Part shown: positions 56,468 to 64,000 of the stretch, in pieces
Layout: the number at the start of each line of letters is the position of its first letter
Position numbering within the stretch: the stretch's first letter is position 1
DNA from: Parasphingopyxis algicola
GTDB lineage: Bacteria; Pseudomonadota; Alphaproteobacteria; Sphingomonadales; Sphingomonadaceae
Direction: 5' to 3'
Assembly (NCBI RefSeq): GCF_013378075.1
Contig: NZ_CP051131.1
Span: 682,001-746,000, forward strand
Length of the DNA stretch: 64,000 bases
Program-made: the position numbers and the translations under genes
The notes under the pieces: model-generated
What the model saw: only the letters and a program-made list of their open reading frames with translations
What the model was told of the DNA's origin: nothing
The model's database searches: none

Positions 56468-56562
56468 GCCAGCGTTGAATCACAAGCGACTCGTGGATTC
56501 AAGGGCGATTCGCGTGATGAGTCCTTTTTGCGACGAACGGAATCGGGCGAACGACGAGCGGT

Positions 56563-57864
<1,302 letters not shown>

Positions 57865-57931
57865 CTATTTACCGCGCTGCTCTATCCATGCTGCGCCCGC
57901 GAAGCAAATGCTGTAAACTGGAGAAAAGCAC

Positions 57932-57957
57932 GGAACATGATTGCGTTTCGTGCGCTT
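57932..57957 (+). promoter_or_regulatory. Candidate EcfG (general stress sigma factor) promoter
   Basis: GGAAC (57932-57936), then 16 bases, then CGCTT (57953-57957), close to the alphaproteobacterial EcfG consensus GGAAC-N16/17-CGTT. It is 35 bases before the start of the first gene of a cluster of small membrane proteins of the kind found in EcfG regulons. Confidence 0.5.
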
Positions 57958-57991
57958 GATACACAGATAGAAGTTTCGTTACGGAGGAAGA

Positions 57992-58456
57992 ATGATGGCG
58001 AGCAAGAAATCCGATCTGCCCGAGGGCACCGATACGGTTATCGACGTTCCGGCGGACGAGGCCGAGAAGGGTACCGTCACCAAGGCCAAGGAGCGTATCA
58101 AGGACGAAGCGAGCAACCTCAAGACGCAGGCGACCCAACAGGCGCGCGAATATGCGACGCAGGGCAAGGACAAGGCGACCGGCGCGATCCGGGACGTGTC
58201 GGCCGCGATGGACGACGCCGCCAAATCGGTCGATGAGCGTCTCGGCGAGAGCTACGGCGAATATGCACGCATGGCCGCCGGCGCCGTTTCGACTTTTGCC
58301 GAAAAGCTCGAGGGCAAGGAAGTCGAGGATATGCTGCGCGATGCGGAGAATTTCGTGCGCCGCAGCCCGGTCGTCGCAATCGGTATCGCCGCGGTCGCCG
58401 GATTCGCGATCGCGCGGCTCGTGAAATCGGGTCTCGGGGAACGGGACGACGCATGA
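57992..58456 (+). CDS. DUF883/ElaB-like membrane-anchored stress protein
   Basis: The 154-aa protein is mostly charged helix (KAKERIKDEASNLKTQATQQAREYATQ) with a single C-terminal membrane segment RSPVVAIGIAAVAGFAIARLV. This is the layout of the ElaB/YqjD family, which in E. coli anchors to the inner membrane and associates with ribosomes in stationary phase. Start with GGAGG upstream; a second ATG follows at once. It overlaps the next gene by four bases. Confidence 0.75.
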   Translation: MMASKKSDLPEGTDTVIDVPADEAEKGTVTKAKERIKDEASNLKTQATQQAREYATQGKDKATGAIRDVSAAMDDAAKSVDERLGESYGEYARMAAGAVSTFAEKLEGKEVEDMLRDAENFVRRSPVVAIGIAAVAGFAIARLVKSGLGERDDA

Positions 58457-58875
58457 ACGGCGACGGTGACGACATCTCCTACCGGCGCATCGTCGCCGGA
58501 TTGCTAGAAGACGGCGAGCAATTCGCCAAGTCCCGGATAAAACTGTACCGTGCCATCGTCCTGTACCGGGTGTCGCAGGCTCGGAAAGCGGCGGCGCTTA
58601 TGGTCGTCGCGCTGTTGATCGCCGCGGCCGCGCTCGTCGCGCTGCTGATGGCGCTGGTCATATCCCTGGCGCAACTCGTGGGCCCGCTCCTGTCCGGCAT
58701 CATTGTTTGCGGAGTCGGTCTGACGATCGCGGCTCTGCTCGCCTATTGGGGCGTCAAGACATTTCCCGATCTCGACGAGAAACTGTTCGATGACGACGAG
58801 TTCGACGCCGCTCCGTCATTGGCGGAGCACGAGAAACTGGCGCCGCCTACGGCAGAGGACGGTAAGATATCATGA
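58453..58875 (+). CDS. Phage holin family / YqjE-like membrane protein
   Basis: The 140-aa protein has two adjacent membrane segments (AALMVVALLIAAAALVALLMALVISLAQLVG and LLSGIIVCGVGLTIAALLAYWGV) with short charged ends, as in the Phage_holin_3_6/YqjE family. Despite the name there is no prophage here. In E. coli yqjE follows yqjD, as this gene follows a YqjD-like one. It is probably a stress-linked envelope protein. Confidence 0.8.
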   Translation: MNGDGDDISYRRIVAGLLEDGEQFAKSRIKLYRAIVLYRVSQARKAAALMVVALLIAAAALVALLMALVISLAQLVGPLLSGIIVCGVGLTIAALLAYWGVKTFPDLDEKLFDDDEFDAAPSLAEHEKLAPPTAEDGKIS

Positions 58876-59261
58876 AAACCGCGGAAGAACGGCTCTACGA
58901 TGCGCGCCGTGCGGAGCGCGAGGCCCGCGCGAACTGGTTCCAATCGCTCGGCATCGCGCAGGCCCGGTTGGCACCGGACGCGATCGCCAAGGACGCGATC
59001 GGCCAGATCAAGGATGGTGCGTCCGGGGCAGTCGACAAGGTAACCGGCGCGGCCCGCAGGCGCCCGGGGACGATCCTCGCCGTCGGCGCGGCGATCGGCC
59101 TTGTTCTGTTGCGCAAACCCATAGCGTCGGCGCTACGCGGAAAATTTTCGAAGAAAGAGGCAACCGGAGAGGATTTCCGTTCGTTGCCAGAACAAAGGAT
59201 AAAAGGGCGTGTGCATGATGATGGATCCGCACCCGTCACCATCGTAACCGAGGAGGTTTGA
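58872..59261 (+). CDS. Small membrane protein of the YqjD-YqjE-like cluster (DUF3618-like)
   Basis: The 129-aa protein has an N-terminal charged helix (EERLYDARRAEREARANWFQSL), a central region, and one membrane segment (RRPGTILAVGAAIGLVLLRKPI) about two thirds in. The tail is polar and may be disordered. It overlaps the previous gene by four bases. Resemblance to DUF3618 is by layout; function is unknown. Confidence 0.72.
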   Translation: MKTAEERLYDARRAEREARANWFQSLGIAQARLAPDAIAKDAIGQIKDGASGAVDKVTGAARRRPGTILAVGAAIGLVLLRKPIASALRGKFSKKEATGEDFRSLPEQRIKGRVHDDGSAPVTIVTEEV

Positions 59262-59263
59262 CC

Positions 59264-59734
59264 ATGACAGTCAAGGAAACAGCAAGCAAAGCCGGCGAGA
59301 CCGTTCGCGAGTCCTACCGCGCGACGCGCGCACGCGCCGAGGACGCCTATGAAACGGCAGCCGCGCGGACCGGCGAGCTGTACGCATCGGCGCGCGACCG
59401 CGCGGCGGGCGCCGGACGTCGCACCGCAGACACGGTCGAGAGCAATCCGCTTGCCGCGCTCGTCGGCGGTCTGGGCATCGGCATGCTGATCGGCGCGCTC
59501 CTGCCGCGAACGCGGCGCGAAACCGAGCTGCTCGGCCCCTATGGCAGCGAGATCACCGGCCGCGCCCGCGAAGCGGCGGAAGCCGCCAAGACAGTCGGCC
59601 AGGAGAAACTCGACGAACTCGGTTTCGTGAAGGACACGGCGCGCGAAACCGCGAAGAAAGTCATGGACGAGGCCAAGGCGGCCGCCAGCGAAGCGAGCAG
59701 CGCCGCCGCCCGCAAGGCGCGCGGCGAAGACTGA
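59264..59734 (+). CDS. DUF883-like membrane-anchored protein, second in cluster
   Basis: The 156-aa protein has amphipathic helices on both sides of one central membrane segment (NPLAALVGGLGIGMLIGALLPR). AGETVRESYRATRARAEDAY and the Ala/Lys-rich C-terminal helix are typical of LEA- or ElaB-like stress proteins. AGGAGG lies seven bases before the ATG at 59264. It closes the four-gene cluster; a hairpin (TCCCGG/CCGGGA at about 59762-59778) follows. Confidence 0.74.
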   Translation: MTVKETASKAGETVRESYRATRARAEDAYETAAARTGELYASARDRAAGAGRRTADTVESNPLAALVGGLGIGMLIGALLPRTRRETELLGPYGSEITGRAREAAEAAKTVGQEKLDELGFVKDTARETAKKVMDEAKAAASEASSAAARKARGED

Positions 59735-59826
59735 CTGTCTGCCGGGTAACGAACAGTTCAATCCCGGTTCAGCCGGGACAGGCTAAAACTCATAATCAAC
59801 TGCAATAACAGGGTTTTGAGACGATT

Positions 59827-60432
59827 ATGACACGCTTCCCCAAGATTTTCCTCGCCAGTGCAATGGCTACCGCCGCCGTGGCCGCGCCGGCGATTATTAC
59901 GACGCCGGCCCATGCCGCGGTCAGCCAGGCCAATCCCTCGGCCTTCGTCGAAAGCCTTGCTGCGGACGGGCTCGGCGCTCTGCGCACCGGCAGCGTGGCC
60001 GAACGCCGCAGCCGTTTCCGCTCGCTGCTAGGCGAGCATTTCGCGGTCAACCAGATCGGCGACCGGCTGATCCGCCGCTGGCGCGACGATATCAGCGCGA
60101 GCCAGTACAGCGCCTATCAGCGCGCACTGCCCGGCTTCATCCTCGGCACCTATGCCGACCGGTTGTCGTCCTATGCGCGCGCCGAAGTGGAGGTAACGAA
60201 CGCGACTCAGCGCGGCAGCACCTATCTCGTGCAGACGCGGATCACCAACCCGGGGCAGCGACCCGTCTCGGCGATCTGGTACCTGACTCGCACGAACGGC
60301 AGCTACAAGGTCTACAATATGCGCGTGGCGGGCATTAACCTGACGCTGAACCAGGCACAGGATTTCGACAGCTATATCCAGCGCAACGGCTTCGACCGGC
60401 TCGTCCGTTTCATGGAAAGCCGCAGCGCGTAA
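59827..60432 (+). CDS. MlaC/Ttg2D-like phospholipid-binding protein
   Basis: MlaC carries phospholipids across the periplasm between the outer-membrane MlaA complex and the inner-membrane MlaFEDB transporter. The 201-aa protein has a signal peptide (ending PAHAA) and the Tol_Tol_Ttg2 fold: RRSRFRSLLGEHFAVNQIG, FILGTYADRLSSYA, and WYLTRTNGSYKVYNMRVAGINLTLNQAQDFDSYIQRNG. No other mla genes are nearby. Confidence 0.9.
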   Translation: MTRFPKIFLASAMATAAVAAPAIITTPAHAAVSQANPSAFVESLAADGLGALRTGSVAERRSRFRSLLGEHFAVNQIGDRLIRRWRDDISASQYSAYQRALPGFILGTYADRLSSYARAEVEVTNATQRGSTYLVQTRITNPGQRPVSAIWYLTRTNGSYKVYNMRVAGINLTLNQAQDFDSYIQRNGFDRLVRFMESRSA

Positions 60433-60450
60433 TCTGCATTGATGTGCGCG

Positions 60451-60526
60451 GCACCGGCCCGTTCCCCCTCCCGGCCTCCCAATAGTTTTAGCCTGTCGGA
60501 GGCCGGGAGGGGGAACGGGCAGGTGC
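60451..60526. repeat. Very large palindrome (29-base arms)
   Basis: The arms at 60451-60479 and 60498-60526 are inverted copies matching at 28 of 29 positions, separated by an 18-base AT-richer loop. The arm starts GCACCGGCCCGTTCCCCCTC. No T run follows, so it is not a standard terminator. It lies 18 bases after the MlaC-like gene and 70 before the next. It may be a dispersed repeat or a structured RNA. Confidence 0.9.
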
Positions 60527-60596
60527 CGTATTTGCGAACGCGAAATTCTTCATCTTCGGTGGCAATATCGCCGCCTTTCGATTAAGGGGCGCGGCC

Positions 60597-60833
60597 ATGA
60601 GCGAAAACAAACTTCATCTCGTGTTCGGCGGCCGGGTTTCCGACCCGCGCACGCTCGATTTCAACGATTTCAACTCCATGGATCTGGTCGGCATCTATCC
60701 GAATTACGAGGACGCCGAGGACGCTTGGCGTTCCAAGGCGCAGGCGACCGTCGACGATGCCGAAATGAAATATGTCGTCGTGCACCTGCACCGGCTGCTC
60801 GAACCCGAGATCATCGAACCGGCCAAGAAATAG
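60597..60833 (+). CDS. DUF4170 domain protein
   Basis: The 78-aa protein matches DUF4170: LHLVFGGRVSDPRTLDFND, DLVGIYPNYEDAEDAWRSKAQATVDDAEMKYVVVHLHRLLEP. These small cytoplasmic proteins are common in alphaproteobacteria, and no function is known. Its small size and near-complete conservation suggest a real gene. It is convergent with the GFA gene, with 9 bases between stops. Confidence 0.88.
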   Translation: MSENKLHLVFGGRVSDPRTLDFNDFNSMDLVGIYPNYEDAEDAWRSKAQATVDDAEMKYVVVHLHRLLEPEIIEPAKK

Positions 60834-60842
60834 GCCCCTGCC

Positions 60843-61313
60843 CTAGCTGAAAATCGCGCCCAGGATCGGGCGCATGGCGGCCAGCTGGCTGACCAGCGGA
60901 CCGCTGCGCTTGGGCAACGTGTCGTCGATATCCGCGCTGCGCGTCCCGTAATGGATATGCATGGACGACGGCGGCAACGCCGCTGCATCGTCGAAATTCT
61001 TTGCCGCGATGAAAGCGAGCCGCGGCGATAGCGGCATATCGGCCAACGCGACCACCGGCTTGCCGCAATTTGTGCAGATGCCCCGCTCGATAGCGGGCGG
61101 CGATTTGTAGCGTGCAAAGGCGATCGCCTCCGGCGTTTCGATCGCGACCCTGTCGGCACGGATCACCGTGACATCGGCAAAGGGCGCGCGATAGACGGTC
61201 TGGCAGACCGTGCAGTGACAGAAAAAGCGATGGCGGGGCAGCGCGGTCAGGGTCAGCCGGGCGGCTCCGCAGGAGCAGGATGCGGGGAAAACGCGGCCCG
61301 CCGCCTCAGGCAT
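60843..61313 (-). CDS. GFA family zinc protein
   Basis: The 156-aa protein carries the two zinc sites of the GFA fold: CSCGAARL, CHCTVCQ and CTNCGKP. GFA (glutathione-dependent formaldehyde-activating) proteins were named after one enzyme; most members have unknown function. Its start overlaps the rhomboid gene end by eight bases, so both may be on one transcript. Confidence 0.9.
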   Translation of the reverse strand: MPEAAGRVFPASCSCGAARLTLTALPRHRFFCHCTVCQTVYRAPFADVTVIRADRVAIETPEAIAFARYKSPPAIERGICTNCGKPVVALADMPLSPRLAFIAAKNFDDAAALPPSSMHIHYGTRSADIDDTLPKRSGPLVSQLAAMRPILGAIFS

Positions 61314-61932
61314 CCCGATAGTGCCACATCAGCAGCGGCCGGGCCATCGCCAGCCCGACGCCGAAACCGAAGATGTGCGCCATGATCGCCACCGGTGCGG
61401 GCGATCCGTAGGTCGTCAGCCCGATCAGCAGCTGGATCACGATCCATGCGGCGGCGAGCGAGGCGACATGCCGCCATCCGCCCACGCCGTTGCGCGGTTT
61501 CGAATAGAGCAGCGCATAGGCCCCGATGATCGCGGACACCGCGCCGCTGGCGCCGATCATCGGGCCCGCGCTCTCGGTATTGAACAGGAAATGGCCGAGC
61601 GCCGCCACATAGGCGCCGATGACATAGAGCGCGATCAGCCCGCGTCCGCCCAGTGCCTGTTCGACGCCCCGGCCGCAGATGAACATCAGCAGCATGTTGA
61701 AGGCGAGATGCATGGCGTCCGCATGCAGCAACGTCGCGGAAAGCGGTGTCAGGATGGCGGGCAGCGCGCCCGGGATCGTGAAGCCCTCGTCGAAGCGCAG
61801 CGGGATGAATCCGCCAAAGCCATAGGCCCAGCGTTCCAGCCCGAGCGCCATCACCAGCAGCCAGCAGGCCGCCGTGACGAGAATGATCCGGGTCGTCAGC
61901 GTCGATTGGGCGAGGCGCGTCTGCCAGTCCAT
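61306..61932 (-). CDS. Rhomboid family intramembrane serine protease
   Basis: The 208-aa protein has six membrane helices. The catalytic Ser is in GASGAVSAIIG and the His in MAHIFGFGVGL. LLHADAMHLAFNMLLMFICGRGVEQALG covers the conserved L1-TM2 region. Rhomboids cut substrates inside or near the membrane; the target is unknown. Confidence 0.93.
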   Translation of the reverse strand: MDWQTRLAQSTLTTRIILVTAACWLLVMALGLERWAYGFGGFIPLRFDEGFTIPGALPAILTPLSATLLHADAMHLAFNMLLMFICGRGVEQALGGRGLIALYVIGAYVAALGHFLFNTESAGPMIGASGAVSAIIGAYALLYSKPRNGVGGWRHVASLAAAWIVIQLLIGLTTYGSPAPVAIMAHIFGFGVGLAMARPLLMWHYRDA

Positions 61933-61957
61933 GAAGCCGCTCCCCTGCCCTCTCGCC

Positions 61958-62437
61958 TTAAACGAACTCGATCTTTTCGATCAGGAAATATTTGTCGCCG
62001 GCCGGGACGGTGAACTCGACCTCGTCGCCCTTGCTGCGGCCGATCAGCGCCCGCGCCAGCGGCGAGCTGTATGAAATCTTGCCGGAATTCGCGTCCGCCT
62101 CGATCTCGCCGACAATCTGATATTTGAGCGGCTTGTCGTCCTCGTCGAGCAGATGGACGGTCGCACCGAACACGACCTTGTCGCCCGAAAGCTCTTTCGG
62201 GTCGATAACCTGGGCGCGGGTCAGCCGGTCTTCATAATCGGCAATCGTCGCCTCGATCTGGCCCTGGCGTTCCTTGGCCGCGTGATATTCCGCGTTTTCC
62301 GAGAGATCGCCATGCGCGCGCGCTTCCTCGATCGCGTCGATCACGTCGGGGCGTTCCACCTCTTTGAGGCGCTTCACCTCGGCATTCAGCTTCTCATAGC
62401 CTTCCAGCAACATCGGCATCTTTTCTATCGTCGCCAT
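61958..62437 (-). CDS. greA: Transcription elongation factor GreA
   Basis: GreA stimulates RNA polymerase to cleave backtracked RNA. The 159-aa protein has the N-terminal coiled coil ([31 protein letters not shown]) with the acidic tip, and the C-terminal FKBP-like domain ([37 protein letters not shown]). Start ATG 62437 gives [10 protein letters not shown]. It follows carB, as in many alphaproteobacteria. Confidence 0.96.
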   Translation of the reverse strand: MATIEKMPMLLEGYEKLNAEVKRLKEVERPDVIDAIEEARAHGDLSENAEYHAAKERQGQIEATIADYEDRLTRAQVIDPKELSGDKVVFGATVHLLDEDDKPLKYQIVGEIEADANSGKISYSSPLARALIGRSKGDEVEFTVPAGDKYFLIEKIEFV

Positions 62438-62515
62438 TGCCTTACCTTTCGTCAAAAATCTGCCGTGCAGCGGCCCGTCCGGGTCCGCCTGCTGTTTCCG
62501 CACAAATTGTCGGGA

Positions 62516-64000
62516 TTAGCTTTCGGCAGTTGAATAATAGGCCTGTAGCGGCCGTACTTCAAGCTCCGTTGTGCTCAGCGCCCCAATTGCCCTTACGGCG
62601 GCCGCGCTTGCGGGCGCCGTCGTGAAATAGGGGATCCTGTTCGAAACCGCCGATTTGCGGATCGAGGCGCTGTCTTTCAGCGACTGCCAGCCCTCGGTCG
62701 TGTTGAAGATCAGGTCGATATCCCCGTCGACGATCGCATCGACGATATGGGGGCGGCCCTGCGCGACTTTGTTGATCCGCACCGCCTCGACCCCGTTCTC
62801 CTGCAGGAAGTCCGCGGTACCGCCCGTCGCCACGATCGAGAAGCCATAGCCGACGATATCCTTTATCGCGGGCAGGATATGCGCCTTGTCGCTGTCCTTC
62901 ACCGATACGAAGACACAGCCTTCGCTCGGCAGGGTCGTGCCGCCCGCGAGCTGGGACTTGGCGAAGGCGGTCGGGAAATCGTCGTCGATGCCCATCACCT
63001 CTCCCGTCGATTTCATTTCGGGCGAGAGGACCGGATCGGTGCCCTGGAAGCGGGCGAAGGGGAATACGGCTTCCTTCACCGCGATATGATCGATCGCGCG
63101 GTCGATTTTCGGCAGGTCGGCGAGTTTTTCGCCCGCCATGACCCGCGCCGCAATCTTGGCGACCGGATGACCGATCGCCTTCGCGACGAACGGCACGGTG
63201 CGGCTGGCGCGCGGATTGACTTCGATGAGATAGACATTTTGTCCTTCTGGGCCATCCTTCACCGCGAACTGGATGTTCATCAGGCCCCGCACCTTGAGCG
63301 CAATCGCCAGCGCCTCGGTCTGCCGCTCGATCTCGGCAATGATAGCGTCGGGCAGGCTGTAGGGCGGGATCGAACAGGCGCTGTCGCCCGAATGGACGCC
63401 AGCCTCCTCGATATGCTGGAGTACGCCGGCGACGATCACGTCCTCGCCATCGGATATCGCATCGACATCCACCTCGATCGCGTCACGCAGATACTGGTCG
63501 ATCAGGACCGGGCTGTCGCCCGACACCTGCACGGCCGTCTGGATATAATCCTCCAGCTGCGCATCGCTGTCGACGATCTCCATCGCCCGGCCGCCGAGCA
63601 CATAGCTGGGCCGCATCAGCACCGGATAGCCGATGCGCTGCGCCACCGCGAGCGCCTCTTCGCCGCTGCGCGCGATGCCGTTTTCGGGCTGCTTCAGATC
63701 GAGCTCGGCGACGAGATCGGCAAAGCGTTCGCGATCCTCGGCATGGTCGATGGCATCGGGCGAGGTGCCGAGAATCGGAATGCCCGCCTCTTCGAGCGCC
63801 TTGGCGAGGTTGAGCGGCGTCTGCCCGCCGAACTGGACGATCACGCCCGCCAACTCGCCGGATTGTTGTTCGATGTGCAGGATCTCGAGCACGTCCTCGG
63901 CGGTCAGCGGTTCGAAATAGAGCCGGTCCGACGTATCGTAATCGGTCGACACCGTTTCCGGGTTGCAGTTGATCATGATCGTCTCGAAGCCCTGCTCCTC
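62516..64000 (-). CDS. carB: Carbamoyl-phosphate synthase large subunit (5' part outside window)
   Basis: CarB makes carbamoyl phosphate for arginine and pyrimidine synthesis. About 494 C-terminal residues are visible: the second ATP-grasp half ([69 protein letters not shown]) and the C-terminal allosteric MGS-like domain. The frame runs off the window end, so an ATG at 63976 is internal. greA lies 78 bases downstream. Confidence 0.97.
   Translation of the reverse strand, partial: EEQGFETIMINCNPETVSTDYDTSDRLYFEPLTAEDVLEILHIEQQSGELAGVIVQFGGQTPLNLAKALEEAGIPILGTSPDAIDHAEDRERFADLVAELDLKQPENGIARSGEEALAVAQRIGYPVLMRPSYVLGGRAMEIVDSDAQLEDYIQTAVQVSGDSPVLIDQYLRDAIEVDVDAISDGEDVIVAGVLQHIEEAGVHSGDSACSIPPYSLPDAIIAEIERQTEALAIALKVRGLMNIQFAVKDGPEGQNVYLIEVNPRASRTVPFVAKAIGHPVAKIAARVMAGEKLADLPKIDRAIDHIAVKEAVFPFARFQGTDPVLSPEMKSTGEVMGIDDDFPTAFAKSQLAGGTTLPSEGCVFVSVKDSDKAHILPAIKDIVGYGFSIVATGGTADFLQENGVEAVRINKVAQGRPHIVDAIVDGDIDLIFNTTEGWQSLKDSASIRKSAVSNRIPYFTTAPASAAAVRAIGALSTTELEVRPLQAYYSTAES

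Noticed and set aside
58453-58875. Holin gene as a sign of prophage
   Set aside because: The family name is historical; no phage genes surround it, and the neighbours are YqjD-like stress proteins.
62516-63976. Complete short carB-like gene starting at 63976
   Set aside because: The frame is open to the end of the window, and the ATG falls in the middle of an ATP-grasp motif.

Overview
This window is chromosomal DNA from an alphaproteobacterium, most likely a member of the Sphingomonadales. The DNA is GC-rich and densely coded on both strands. The order dusB-ntrY-ntrX-hfq-hflX, the fused ispDF gene, the eno-ftsB-pdhA-pdhB run with a lipoyl domain on the E1 beta subunit, and lipA-ratA all fit that order. 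The genus cannot be read from the sequence alone. Nearly all of the window is core genome. I see no prophage, insertion sequence, rRNA or CRISPR array. The only RNA genes are two tRNAs.

Layout. 1-9.3 kb: a plus-strand run for peptidoglycan and replication: MltB-type transglycosylase (cut by the window edge), RlpA, D,D-carboxypeptidase, tmk, holB, metG, tatD, an MBL hydrolase, a membrane aspartic protease and mazG. 9.3-16 kb: the minus-strand block dusB > ntrY > ntrX > hfq > hflX. Here Hfq is a tandem double-domain protein, and the ntrBC pair usual at this site is missing. 16-20.3 kb: ispDF, a small secreted protein and pncC/cinA run into convergent ratA and lipA, followed by a PEGA-like lipoprotein. 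20.4-25.5 kb: a sbtA-sbtB-carbonic anhydrase bicarbonate cassette, putP, a GST-like protein and a NYN-LOTUS protein. 25.5-26.6 kb: a repeat-rich patch with an acylphosphatase gene and a frameshifted GIY-YIG nuclease gene bracketed by inverted palindromic repeats.

26.6-38 kb: ettA, an M28 peptidase, a small repetitive lipoprotein, an FkbM-type methyltransferase of lower GC beside tRNA-Pro and tRNA-Ile2, a polysaccharide deacetylase overlapping an unusual soluble histidine kinase, an Lrp/AsnC regulator and two tandem TPR paralogues. 38-48.9 kb: yaaA, an SDR, gyrA, a TauD-type dioxygenase, a bestrophin-like protein, a YhhN protein, trmFO, an M20 peptidase, an EF-hand protein and a squalene/phytoene-synthase-like protein. 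49-53.6 kb: a four-gene cassette of two TadG-like vWA proteins flanking two TadE-like pseudopilins, with no pilus motor in view. 53.6-64 kb: pdhB, pdhA, ftsB and eno; a four-gene envelope-stress cluster behind a likely EcfG promoter; an MlaC-like protein; a very large palindrome; small genes; a rhomboid protease; greA; and the 3' half of carB.

The points most worth a second look are the duplicated Hfq, the GIY-YIG/REP module whose hairpins are kept by compensatory changes, the double vWA/TadE cassette with a hairpin over one ribosome binding site, the soluble kinase with degenerate ATP-binding motifs, and the 29-bp-arm palindrome near 60.5 kb.
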